Position numbers and translations under genes: made by a program
Notes under the pieces: model-generated
Seen by the model: only the letters and a program-made list of their open reading frames with translations
What the model was told of the DNA's origin: nothing
The model's database searches: none
Part shown: positions 1 to 7,975 of the stretch, in pieces
Position numbering within the stretch: the first letter of the stretch is position 1
Layout: each line of letters begins with the position of its first letter
Assembly: GCA_964598245.1 (NCBI GenBank)
Contig: CAZRAX010000020.1
Coordinates: forward strand, 1 to 11,093
Source: JAACPR01 sp964598245
Lineage (GTDB): Bacteria > Patescibacteriota > Minisyncoccia > Phycocordibacterales > JAACPR01
Reading direction: 5' to 3'
DNA length: 11,093 nucleotides

Positions 1-3000
1 CAGCATTAATCGCTTTACGATTGTTATATGTTCTTGCTAGACCAGAAATTTTATTGTGTTTAACATTATCTGCTGTTCTGTGAGTATACGCCAGAGGGTA
101 TGTATCAACATATCTAGCCTGTTTTGTTTTTGATTCTAATCCTGTCTTATAATCTCTATCCCTTCTATTGTTAAAGTTAGATCGAGATAATTCTATATTA
201 ATTGCATCATCAAACATATACGCCCAAGGTCTCATCCAATTTTTAATTTCTTCCAATTCGCTTGGGGACATTACATCCTTAACTAAATCAGTAGAAACAA
301 GAATTCTGGCAAACCAATGTCCAAGCCACCAATGTCCTTCATCTGTTGGTAAAGCCTCAACAGATTTAGATGTAGAAGATCGTTCCGCTTCATGAGGTTC
401 TTTTCCTGAATGTTCCCAAGAAGTTCGCCCATTATGCCCCGCAGCATATGTTCTAACATGACTCCACTGCAGGTCTGAATCTCTTGCATGAATTAAAATT
501 TCATCAGCAATTTTTCTCTTAACAGAATCATCATCCATGACAAGTCCATAAAGAGACGCATCTAACATTTTTATATGGTGTGACCCGCCCTGATATCCGC
601 CAGCATTAATGAATTTTTTAAAGTCAGACAATCTTCCATCATTAGGTTTACTCATAAATGTATTTTTACTATCGACAATTCGTTCCCATTGTCCTGGAAT
701 TTTTGCAGGGAAATTAGCATCAAACGCATCCCCACTTTTTTTAAACGGTCCATTGGCTGCCCTATCTTTCCATGCTTCGACTAATTCAGGAGTCCAGAAT
801 AAACCACCACCAGTTGAGATACCTTTATTTTTAGAACAAGTTGCAGTTGAACCACCATTTGTTCCTAGACATTGCCATTTGTATTGGGTGTCTGTGTCGG
901 TAGAGTCTCTAAATGTTCCTGCTGAACAGTCATTGACTGATGCTCCACATTGACCGTTTGATAATGCATTATCAATCACTTCAAAGTTAATAACATAAGG
1001 TTGACCTGTTTGATCTCCCTCTGATGGGGTAACAGAGATAGTGTATAGACCTTTGCTAAATCGGGATGATTGATCTGTACCATTATCACCAAATAACATA
1101 TATGGTTTAAGTCTTTCTGTTCTATTAACATTCATGTTTGGTCCAACGATGTTAAATTGAGCTCGACTTGCATCTATTAGGTTTGCTCTGATGTTTAGAT
1201 ATGGATTAGGGTTGCTTGTAGTATCAATTCTAATGTTGTTGGTTAGGGTAGTAATATCATTGGTATTGTTTTGGTTGGTTAGAACTAGACTATCAACTCT
1301 TGGTAGGTCTTGATATTGACAGAGTGTTGCATCTTCATGTGAAGAGCTGGGGTCATAGCCTTCTGCTGCTGGGTCAGGACAACTGTATGATGGTAGTGTT
1401 GTTTGAGCACTTGTGATTGATTGTCTTTGAATTGTTGGTCCTTGGTATTCTAGGTTTAGGACTTGTGAACCACTTCTTTCAAAGTAGTAGACGGTAATTG
1501 GATAGACACCTTCACTTAAAGATACGGTAGCTTGTCTGGTAGTTGCTGCTTTTAGACCATCATTATCAATAACAACATCACCGTTGATTAATAATTGTGA
1601 TCCATCATCTGAGGTTAGATAAAAGGTATACAAGCCTGTCTCTGGTATTTGAAGATTAGCATCCATCACTAGTCCAAAAGATTCAGTTGGAACAGCTGAT
1701 GGTAGGGTAAATGAGCTTGTTAATTGATCTTGAGCTCTTTGTTGATTTTGATCTTGTTGAATGAAGTCATAGACACTAGTGTATGTACCATTGTATTGTC
1801 TGTATGTAACAGTGGGGGTGGTTGGGACTGCAATTCGTTGGAAATTAGCTGTGATGGTAACATCTCGGTCAACTTCTTGAAGAGTTAATGGATTTATACT
1901 CCAGTTTTGAGGTTGTCCGTCATAGATAAAGTTCCAACCTGTGAATTGATAACCACTGTCTGGGACTGCACTAACAGCTGTGGTTGGATTACCTTCTTCT
2001 ATTATTTGCTCGGTGTTTCCTGTGATAGTACCACCTGTGGTTGCCTCAAAGTTAACAGTGTATTCGTTAACCACTTGTGCTGTGTCGGTAACAGTGAAAG
2101 AGACACTGTATAGATCTCCATTTTCTCCTGTTGCATTATCTTTTGAAAAAGGAACGACTATTAGACTGTATGTTCCATTGCTCAGTGTTTCTCCAACATA
2201 ATCTGGATTAACACCTCCATCATCACCATATAGGGCATAAGGTTCGATGTTTTCTATATGACTACGAATAGTATTTCCATCCTTTGAGAGTGTGAATGAA
2301 ACACTTTGAGTGTTCTCGTCTGCTAATGCTTGGAAACTGAATTTATTAACACCTAGAGTTTTTTTGTTAATTATTTGATTTTGACTGAGACTGTCTATGA
2401 CAGTATCTGTATCAGCATCAATTAGATTAATGCCTGTTATATTTAAAGATGGGTTGGTGTCAGCTTGTGGGGTAAAGATTGGGCTTAGAATATTGAAAGC
2501 TCCTTCTCTAACTGTATATCTGATTGGGTTAGATGTTGATTCAGATTGCTCTCTTCCATTTTCTTGACTCCAGATGCTAATTTGCCACTTTAGAAAACGA
2601 TAACCATCATTTGGAACAGCAGTGATAGTAGCGGTTTCTCCTGGTCTGAAATATTGTGGTGAGCCACCTTCAACATATCCACCTTTGTGTTGATTAAAAT
2701 AAAGAGCATAATGACCATCTTTTGGATAAACTCCATAGACTTCTATTTCTGCTACGTTTCCATGAGATCCTGCAGGGCCTAGGTATCTAACATATTGATA
2801 TGGATTTGCATTTTCTGGGGAACCTTCAGTCAAGACTCTTCTTCTTCCAACATCATTTATTGATAGCTTAATCCAGTTTTCTCTAATATCAGAGCTTGGG
2901 GTTTGAGTGATAGTGTGGACTGTTTTATAGTTGACACCATCATTTGAGACTTGAAATTGACCTCCTATCATTCTGCTTCCTAGATCTTTTCTAGGTAGCC

Positions 3001-3319
3001 ATCTGATTTCGGTAACATTATAGGGTTGGTCTAATCTAATACCTGTATGGGTGTAGTCTTCTTCTAAAGAATCATAATATGTATCAGGGTTGTTATCCCA
3101 TGCTTTGTCGTATTCTCTACCTGATCTATATGCTGGGCTGTCACCAAATGGTACTCCCGTTAGTCTCTGTGGTGTATCAAAAGCTTCCTTTGTTAGTGCG
3201 TCTTGATTATCTGTATTTATATTATTAAAAATTTGATTTGATAAAATTGTTATTGCAAGTACTGAAATACCTATCACAAATAACGATGTGATGGTTTTAA
3301 ATTGATTATTATGTTCCAT
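1..3319 (-). CDS. Large exported multidomain protein with discoidin, PA14 and alginate-lyase-like domains (C-terminus cut by window edge)
   Basis: One uninterrupted minus-strand frame gives 1106 residues and leaves the window still open. The start is the first ATG after an in-frame TAG two codons upstream (3323-3325). Residues 9-28 are a hydrophobic export or anchor segment with no lipobox. Then, approximately: discoidin (F5/8 type C, CBM32-like) 50-198; divergent InlB B-type repeat 203-285; an Ig-like module with a YGDDGG motif 289-412; a second InlB-type repeat 419-495; PA14 504-627 (LTSDDGSQLLING); a CPDPAA...C box 647-667; a second Ig-like module with an LFGDNG motif 673-784; a four-cysteine linker (C791, C798, C817, C828). 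Residues 840-1106 resemble the alpha-helical toroid of alginate/chondroitin lyases, with EGHWWLGHWFARIL followed by amphipathic helices. The discoidin and PA14 calls are strong. The lyase call is tentative: the fold is incomplete and no catalytic residues were assigned. A role in binding and cutting extracellular polysaccharide, or in cell contact, is inferred. Confidence 0.88.
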   Translation of the reverse strand, partial: MEHNNQFKTITSLFVIGISVLAITILSNQIFNNINTDNQDALTKEAFDTPQRLTGVPFGDSPAYRSGREYDKAWDNNPDTYYDSLEEDYTHTGIRLDQPYNVTEIRWLPRKDLGSRMIGGQFQVSNDGVNYKTVHTITQTPSSDIRENWIKLSINDVGRRRVLTEGSPENANPYQYVRYLGPAGSHGNVAEIEVYGVYPKDGHYALYFNQHKGGYVEGGSPQYFRPGETATITAVPNDGYRFLKWQISIWSQENGREQSESTSNPIRYTVREGAFNILSPIFTPQADTNPSLNITGINLIDADTDTVIDSLSQNQIINKKTLGVNKFSFQALADENTQSVSFTLSKDGNTIRSHIENIEPYALYGDDGGVNPDYVGETLSNGTYSLIVVPFSKDNATGENGDLYSVSFTVTDTAQVVNEYTVNFEATTGGTITGNTEQIIEEGNPTTAVSAVPDSGYQFTGWNFIYDGQPQNWSINPLTLQEVDRDVTITANFQRIAVPTTPTVTYRQYNGTYTSVYDFIQQDQNQQRAQDQLTSSFTLPSAVPTESFGLVMDANLQIPETGLYTFYLTSDDGSQLLINGDVVIDNDGLKAATTRQATVSLSEGVYPITVYYFERSGSQVLNLEYQGPTIQRQSITSAQTTLPSYSCPDPAAEGYDPSSSHEDATLCQYQDLPRVDSLVLTNQNNTNDITTLTNNIRIDTTSNPNPYLNIRANLIDASRAQFNIVGPNMNVNRTERLKPYMLFGDNGTDQSSRFSKGLYTISVTPSEGDQTGQPYVINFEVIDNALSNGQCGASVNDCSAGTFRDSTDTDTQYKWQCLGTNGGSTATCSKNKGISTGGGLFWTPELVEAWKDRAANGPFKKSGDAFDANFPAKIPGQWERIVDSKNTFMSKPNDGRLSDFKKFINAGGYQGGSHHIKMLDASLYGLVMDDDSVKRKIADEILIHARDSDLQWSHVRTYAAGHNGRTSWEHSGKEPHEAERSSTSKSVEALPTDEGHWWLGHWFARILVSTDLVKDVMSPSELEEIKNWMRPWAYMFDDAINIELSRSNFNNRRDRDYKTGLESKTKQARYVDTYPLAYTHRTADNVKHNKISGLARTYNNRKAINA

Positions 3320-3328
3320 ATGCTATTA

Positions 3329-3337
3329 AGTATAACA
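3329..3337 (-). promoter_or_regulatory. Extended -10 promoter of the large exported protein gene
   Basis: The minus strand reads TG-T-TATACT, a five-of-six match to TATAAT with the TG extension. It ends 9 bases before the ATG at 3319. No convincing -35 hexamer lies 16-18 bases upstream and no Shine-Dalgarno sequence precedes the ATG. Transcription would be expected to start about 2 bases before the ATG. It sits in the 74-base gap after recJ, so this gene probably has its own transcript. Confidence 0.55.
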
Positions 3338-3393
3338 AAGTGTGGTTTATAATGTTTGTTTTCTTTAAATTAAGTGTGGAAAACTTTAAAATT

Positions 3394-5235
3394 TTAAATT
3401 ATTTCTATAATCCTTAACCTTAACTCATTATATCCACCAAAATTTGAGTTTTCTAAATTAGCAATTAAACTAATTTTTTTAAAATTATTTATTTTATTTT
3501 TTTCTTTTTCTCTTACAAAAAATTGGATCGCTGAGATTTTTTGACCATTTTTTTTCTTTAAAATAATCTTGAGGTGATTCTGTTCTTTCCCAAACAAAGA
3601 AACCTGATCAACATCAGCATTTTCAATAAAAAAAGTTGGTTTTAGATTATTTACACCAAAAGGGGCTAATTTATTTAGCTCATTAAAGAGGGGCCGCCCC
3701 AGTTCATCAACATCAATTTTCTTATCAATAATAATTTTTCCTAAATCAGAATCATTATTTAATTTTGTTATCTTCTGAGCACAATTTAAAGCATCTTCCA
3801 ATTCAAAAATTCCATTATCGGTGACTTCAAAACCCCCAGCCATTTCATGCCCGCCATATTGAAAAATAATTCCATCGGAAACATTATTCATTAATTCAAC
3901 TAAATTTAGACTACCATCACTTCTGCACGATCCTTTAATTGTTTGACTTTCTCCTCTCCCCCAGACAAAGGCTGGCTTGCCAAATTCATCTACTAATTTA
4001 CTAGCAACCAACCCCATCAAAGATGGTTGCCATTTTGGATTACCAAAAACTAATATTTCACCGAATTCTTCTAATTTTTTTCCATTCTTAATATTATTCT
4101 CCCTGTTCTTTATTTTTTTATGAATTTCCCGAACAATAGCTGCAACATGACCTTTTCTTTCATTATTTATTTTATCTAAATGTTTAACTGTTTGTTCTGC
4201 CTCAACATCATCATTGGTTGAAAGCATCTGATAAGCAATTTCAGGAGAATCCATTCTAGAGGCAGCGTTAATTCGAGGAGAGATTGTAAAGCCAATATCT
4301 TCTTCATTTATTTTTTTTTGATCAATTCGATTTTTTTGTAAAAGTTTTTGAAATCCTTTACGTGGTGATTTTGACATGACCAATAAACCATATTTAGCAA
4401 AAATACGATTCTCACCAACTAAAGGAACCATGTCAGATAGTGTTGCAATACCAACCATATCTAAAAGCCACTTTTCCCACCCTTCGGCAACTTCTCTTTT
4501 TTGCCAAAATTCTTTATTTATAGTTTTTGTTTTATCTTTGAATTTAAAAGAATCTTCTTGATACTGACGAATTTTTTCTAAAAGTGCTTGAACCAATTTA
4601 AAAACAACTCCAGACCCACACAAATTTTTATCGGGGTAATTACAATCATGTCTTTTGGGGTTAACAACAGCAAAAGCTTTCGATTGATGCCCGTTGGGAT
4701 CATGATGATCCGTGATAATAACATCAATCCCTGATTTACTTGCTTTGTTAATTTCTTTAACATCACTAATCCCACAATCAATTGTTACCAAAAGAGAAGT
4801 TTTTTGTTTTTTATCTAAATCAACACTAGTTTCCCCCACCTCATTAGAAATAATTTTATCAATCGCCCCCATATTCAAACCAAATCCTTCAATATTACGA
4901 TGAGGAAAATAAACAAAATAATTATTAAAATTAATTTTTTTAAAAAAATCAGTCAAAACTACCGCCCCGGGGATACCATCAGCATCATAATCTGAAAAAA
5001 CACAAATTTTTTGATTATTTTCAATTGCCAATAAAATTCTATCTACGGCTTTTTCTATGTCTTTTAATTTTTTTGGATCGTTCAAACCATTCTCATAATT
5101 GACTTCTAAAAAAGATCTGGCTGATTTGGAATCTGTAACACCACGATAATAAAGCAGATGAGCAATTAAATCAGAATATTCTTTTAATTTTTCTCTTTCT
5201 TCGTTTTTTAATTCATTTCTGATAAGATAATTCAT
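3394..5235 (-). CDS. recJ: Single-stranded-DNA-specific 5'-3' exonuclease RecJ
   Basis: RecJ degrades single-stranded DNA 5' to 3' in recombinational repair, mismatch repair and base excision repair, using a divalent-metal DHH active site. All expected motifs are present in its 613 residues: motif I SDYDADG (81-87), motif II TIDCG (151-155), motif III TDHH (175-178), the motif IV aspartate in LSDMVPLVGENR (D268), and the DHHA1 motif YGGHEMAGGF (460-469). An OB-fold-like region near 500-575 follows. Length is slightly above the usual 560-580; the excess lies mainly in charged insertions near 131-147 and 222-250. The ATG at 5235 lies 9 bases below an extended -10 element. The gene is divergent from the HIT gene, 68 bases away, and no strong terminator follows it. 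No catalytic residue appears lost, so an active nuclease is expected. Confidence 0.96.
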   Translation of the reverse strand: MNYLIRNELKNEEREKLKEYSDLIAHLLYYRGVTDSKSARSFLEVNYENGLNDPKKLKDIEKAVDRILLAIENNQKICVFSDYDADGIPGAVVLTDFFKKINFNNYFVYFPHRNIEGFGLNMGAIDKIISNEVGETSVDLDKKQKTSLLVTIDCGISDVKEINKASKSGIDVIITDHHDPNGHQSKAFAVVNPKRHDCNYPDKNLCGSGVVFKLVQALLEKIRQYQEDSFKFKDKTKTINKEFWQKREVAEGWEKWLLDMVGIATLSDMVPLVGENRIFAKYGLLVMSKSPRKGFQKLLQKNRIDQKKINEEDIGFTISPRINAASRMDSPEIAYQMLSTNDDVEAEQTVKHLDKINNERKGHVAAIVREIHKKIKNRENNIKNGKKLEEFGEILVFGNPKWQPSLMGLVASKLVDEFGKPAFVWGRGESQTIKGSCRSDGSLNLVELMNNVSDGIIFQYGGHEMAGGFEVTDNGIFELEDALNCAQKITKLNNDSDLGKIIIDKKIDVDELGRPLFNELNKLAPFGVNNLKPTFFIENADVDQVSLFGKEQNHLKIILKKKNGQKISAIQFFVREKEKNKINNFKKISLIANLENSNFGGYNELRLRIIEII

Positions 5236-5244
5236 AATTAACTG

Positions 5245-5253
5245 ATTTTAACA
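5245..5253 (-). promoter_or_regulatory. Extended -10 promoter of recJ
   Basis: The minus strand reads TG-T-TAAAAT, ending 9 bases before the recJ ATG, with no ribosome-binding site between. A perfect TATAAT also occurs on this strand at 5273-5278 and could act as a second start giving a leader of about 30 bases, but it lacks the TG extension. The 68-base region is shared with the divergent HIT promoter. Confidence 0.5.
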
Positions 5254-5284
5254 TAGTTTAGTAAAGCACATAATTATAAAGTTT

Positions 5285-5293
5285 TGATAAAAT
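5285..5293 (+). promoter_or_regulatory. Extended -10 promoter of the HIT gene
   Basis: The plus strand reads TG-A-TAAAAT, ending 10 bases before the ATG at 5304. There is no Shine-Dalgarno sequence in the A-rich gap. It faces away from the recJ -10, with about 30 bases between the two elements. Confidence 0.5.
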
Positions 5294-5303
5294 AAAAAGT
5301 AAT

Positions 5304-5720
5304 ATGAACAAAGAAAAAACCATATTTGAAAAAATTATAAAAGGAGAAATACCTAGTGATAAAATTTATGAAGATGAACAGACTTTTGCTTTTCTAGATA
5401 TAAGCCCCAATACCAAAGGTCATTCTTTGGTAATCCCCAAAAAACCATTTAAAAATATTTTTGAAATGCCAGAGGAAGAAGCTGGTTCACTAATTAAAAC
5501 AGTTAAAAAAATTGCAGAAATATTAAAAAATGTTTTAAATGCGGATGGTATAAATTTAGTTATGAATAATGGAGAGGCCGCTGGTCAAGAAGTTTTTCAT
5601 GCTCATATTCATGTTATTCCAAGATACAAAAATGATGATGGTTATTATTATAAAAAATATCAGTACCAAAAAAATGAGAAGGAAGAAATTTTAGAAAAAA
5701 TTAGAAAAGAATTAATTTGA
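5304..5720 (+). CDS. HIT (histidine triad) family nucleotide hydrolase or transferase
   Basis: HIT proteins of this size are cytosolic homodimers that hydrolyse nucleoside phosphoramidates, dinucleoside polyphosphates or related alpha-phosphate bonds. This 138-residue protein has the full family pattern: an N-terminal FEKIIKGEIPSDKIYED segment, FAFLDISPNTKGHSLVIPKK at 28-47, and the triad H99-A-H101-I-H103 preceded by GQEVF and followed by VIPR. The central triad histidine is the usual nucleophile. Length matches bacterial HinT and related proteins. No Cys pairs for a structural zinc are visible. The 35-residue tail is very rich in Lys, Tyr and Glu. It is the only plus-strand gene in the window and its last 9 bases overlap the end of tpiA. 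The exact substrate (HinT-like versus Ap4A hydrolase-like) cannot be settled from sequence. Confidence 0.95.
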   Translation: MNKEKTIFEKIIKGEIPSDKIYEDEQTFAFLDISPNTKGHSLVIPKKPFKNIFEMPEEEAGSLIKTVKKIAEILKNVLNADGINLVMNNGEAAGQEVFHAHIHVIPRYKNDDGYYYKKYQYQKNEKEEILEKIRKELI

Positions 5721-6491
5721 TTCTATATCCTTGATAATATCAGAAAAAATATATGGATTTAAACTAGCTCTACCAACTAATAGACCATCAACTTCTCCTT
5801 CTTCAATAATTTCTTTTGAATTGACAGCATCGACAGAACCTCCATACAAAATTGGGATACTCATCGCTATTTTTTTACCATAAATTGAAACTAGAATTTT
5901 TTTAATGAAGACAACCATTTGATGAAGTTCATGAGAATTCATAGGTTTTTTTCCTTTACCAATTGCCCAAATTGGCTCGTAAGCAATAACTATTTTTGAA
6001 ATTTTATTTTTAGAAGCTTTTTTAAGAGATTCAAAAATTTGTTTTTCAATAAAACGCAGATAATCCCCATGAGGATCTCTTTCTTTTTCTCCAATACACA
6101 AAATAGGAATTAGATTAGATTCAAGAACATTTTTTAATTTCAAAGAAACCTTTTCATTATCTTCATCATTTTCTCGTCTTTCTGAATGACCAACAATAAC
6201 ATACTCAGCTTTAGAATTTTTTGCCATTTCAGTTGAAATTTCACCAGTTGACCTGTCATCATTTAAATAATGAACATCCTGAAGTCCAAATTTAAATCTA
6301 TTACCACGATAATTTAATGCTAAGTCATTTTGGTATAAAAAAGGAGGGCAAATAACAACAATTGTTTTTTTATTAGTCAAATTTTTCTTTTTTAAAATAT
6401 CAAAAATTTTCTTGGCTTCTTTGTTAGAAGTCGGGTTCATTTTCCAATTAGCAACAATTAGTTTTTTATTTAAAGCAAAGGCTCTTTTCAT
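5712..6491 (-). CDS. tpiA: Triosephosphate isomerase
   Basis: TpiA interconverts dihydroxyacetone phosphate and glyceraldehyde 3-phosphate in glycolysis as a cytosolic (beta/alpha)8 barrel. The 259 residues hold the whole active site: N15 and K17 in NWKMN, the electrophile H102 in GHSERR, the base E172 in YEPIWAIGKG with its mobile loop, and the phosphate-binding segments LYGGSV (215-220) and DGLLVGRASL (235-244). An oddity is QDVHYLNDDRSTGEIS near 71-86, where the usual QN and GA-x-TGE signature residues are changed. The N-terminus carries about six extra residues before the first strand. The gene lies 20 bases below the last prepilin gene on the same strand, but a strong extended -10 fills that gap, so independent transcription is likely. 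Its 3' end converges on and overlaps the HIT gene by 9 bases. Confidence 0.97.
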   Translation of the reverse strand: MKRAFALNKKLIVANWKMNPTSNKEAKKIFDILKKKNLTNKKTIVVICPPFLYQNDLALNYRGNRFKFGLQDVHYLNDDRSTGEISTEMAKNSKAEYVIVGHSERRENDEDNEKVSLKLKNVLESNLIPILCIGEKERDPHGDYLRFIEKQIFESLKKASKNKISKIVIAYEPIWAIGKGKKPMNSHELHQMVVFIKKILVSIYGKKIAMSIPILYGGSVDAVNSKEIIEEGEVDGLLVGRASLNPYIFSDIIKDIESN

Positions 6492-6499
6492 ATTTTATG

Positions 6500-6508
6500 A
6501 TTATAGCA
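6500..6508 (-). promoter_or_regulatory. Extended -10 promoter of tpiA, close to the consensus
   Basis: The minus strand reads TG-C-TATAAT, a perfect extended -10, ending 8 bases before the tpiA ATG at 6491. It lies wholly inside the 20-base gap after the prepilin gene stop at 6512. A start about 7 bases downstream leaves roughly 1-2 untranslated bases. A poor -35 candidate (TTGGGA, 19-base spacer) would fall inside the end of the upstream gene. Confidence 0.6.
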
Positions 6509-6511
6509 TTT

Positions 6512-7975
6512 TTATTCAACTTCTTCCCAAGAGATTGGCTGATATTGATCAGAAGTCAAAGGGAACGATGGTGGAGGACCATAAAGCAAATTTGCATCAT
6601 AAGTAATATTTCTAATGTCATATCCTGTTCCATCGGTATAAGCAAATCCATATCGTTCATTTGTACCAATCATTCCATATAATGAAATAATATCTTTTTC
6701 ATGATGAGGCTCACATCCATTTCTATACCAAAACCAGAACCAATACCCTTCTCGATAATAATGTCTGCCAACTCGACCATTCTGAGCAATCATCGCAGCA
6801 TCAATTTGCAAATCATCTTCACTATAAAGACCAATATTAATATTATTTTGGGCAATTAAGGCAATAACATCTTGACCATCGTAATTTGTATACAAAAGAT
6901 CATCATTAACAATAATATTTTTTCGGTTTTCGGGAATATCGGGCAGAGTTCCAGCAACAACAGTAACTCTAGCTGTATCAATTTTTCCACTTACCCAAAC
7001 ATGATCATTTAGAAAAATGACACCGTTTGTAGGCATTGAATAATTATCTACAAACTCTTGAGTATCAATTGACCAAGTCCCCCAACCACTTTGACCGGCA
7101 GAATTATTACAACTACTATGTGGTGGTGATTTTATTGTGTTTACCTTGTATAAATCAAATGTATCATCATTTTTAAAGACAACATGATATCCAGAACGAC
7201 CTGATTCTGAAAAATAATGACCATCATCAGATTCAGCTAAAGTTTTTAACTCGGCGAGATTATTTGTTAAGCCCTGAAAATCAACAGCTGGTAAAGCAAC
7301 CTGTCGTCCAACTTCAAAAACATCGGGGCGATTAGGAATTTCTGCTGGCGGATATGGATCTACTGGAGATAGATGAGTGTGAACACCAAATTCTAGTGGA
7401 CCAGAATGGTCTGGGTCATCATAACTTTCTCTAGAGCTTGAAATTAAATTATGTGCTAATCCATCAAATCTAATTCCTCCATTTGAATGAATTGGCCCAA
7501 AGACCTCTGTTCCCTCACCAAAACGCATATCATCATTAGCAACAAACGCATATTTAGCAAAAGATGGTTTAGCTAATTGTACTCTAATTGTTCTAGAGAC
7601 ATTTGGATTTTCTAAAACTTTTCCCGTTGATTCAATAACAACCAATGAAGAACCAAGAGGCGGAGGTGTTATTTCTAAACTAAAATTACCAATAATATTT
7701 CCATCTTTGTCTGTAACGTTATGAATATACGGACCAGATTGCTCTGTTCCATCTTGAAAGTCAGTTGGTGCATGTGCAAGATGCCAACGATAGTATTCAA
7801 CTCCTGCTTCTGCAATATGAAAAGCTTGTTCTTTTTGAACCAATTCTCTACTTGATTTTAAAACAATAGCAAACCAACTAGTTAAGGCAACAATTAAAAT
7901 AATTGCAATAAAAGCAAAGACCAAAACTCCTGACAAGATAATTCCTTTTTGTTTTTTTAAATTACTTTTAATCAT
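6512..7975 (-). CDS. PilX/GspK-like minor prepilin, 487 aa
   Basis: The N-terminus is a type III (prepilin) signal: a basic leader KKQK, a cleavage glycine at 11, then a hydrophobic helix from about 12 to 40. Position 5 after the cut is glycine (IILSG) instead of the usual glutamate, as in GspK-type tip pseudopilins. The segment EQAFHIAEAGVEYYRWHL (49-66) is the typical PilX N-terminal motif. The rest (140-487) is a beta-rich domain with segments such as EGTEVFGPIHSNGGIRFDG and VWVSGKIDTARVTVVAG, suggesting a beta-helix-like fold. Only two cysteines are present (C289, C421) and could form a disulfide. Residues 411-417 are seven consecutive aromatic residues. The ATG overlaps the TGA of the preceding prepilin gene by 4 bases (ATGA), implying translational coupling. 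A role as an initiating or tip minor pilin is inferred from the missing Glu5 and operon position. Confidence 0.85.
   Translation of the reverse strand: MIKSNLKKQKGIILSGVLVFAFIAIILIVALTSWFAIVLKSSRELVQKEQAFHIAEAGVEYYRWHLAHAPTDFQDGTEQSGPYIHNVTDKDGNIIGNFSLEITPPPLGSSLVVIESTGKVLENPNVSRTIRVQLAKPSFAKYAFVANDDMRFGEGTEVFGPIHSNGGIRFDGLAHNLISSSRESYDDPDHSGPLEFGVHTHLSPVDPYPPAEIPNRPDVFEVGRQVALPAVDFQGLTNNLAELKTLAESDDGHYFSESGRSGYHVVFKNDDTFDLYKVNTIKSPPHSSCNNSAGQSGWGTWSIDTQEFVDNYSMPTNGVIFLNDHVWVSGKIDTARVTVVAGTLPDIPENRKNIIVNDDLLYTNYDGQDVIALIAQNNINIGLYSEDDLQIDAAMIAQNGRVGRHYYREGYWFWFWYRNGCEPHHEKDIISLYGMIGTNERYGFAYTDGTGYDIRNITYDANLLYGPPPSFPLTSDQYQPISWEEVE

Noticed and set aside
283..489. Minus-strand frame of 68 residues overlapping the large protein gene
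   Set aside because: It is a shadow frame within the lyase-like region; the overlapping frame has clear domain structure through the same bases.
609..953. Plus-strand open frame of 114 residues, and smaller frames at 168-395, 1907-2113 and 1980-2201
   Set aside because: They lie inside the antisense of the long exported-protein frame, show no domain pattern or promoter, and their composition is explained by the codons of the opposite strand.
1..3319. CRISPR array or tandem DNA repeats in the repetitive-looking left third
   Set aside because: Similarity is at the protein level (paired Ig-like and InlB-type modules, low-complexity Thr/Asn/Gln codons). No regularly spaced identical DNA units were found.
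3385..3398. Perfect 14-base palindrome TTTAAAATTTTAAA at the end of recJ as a terminator
   Set aside because: It is all A/T with no loop, cannot form a stable RNA hairpin, and is expected by chance in such AT-rich sequence. It also overlaps the recJ stop.
6492..6511. tpiA as fourth gene of the prepilin operon
   Set aside because: The 20-base gap is short enough for an operon, but it contains a perfect extended -10 at the standard distance from the tpiA start, and the functions are unrelated. Read-through cannot be excluded.
6412..6682. Two short plus-strand frames across the tpiA-prepilin junction
   Set aside because: They overlap two well-supported minus-strand genes and have no recognisable motif.
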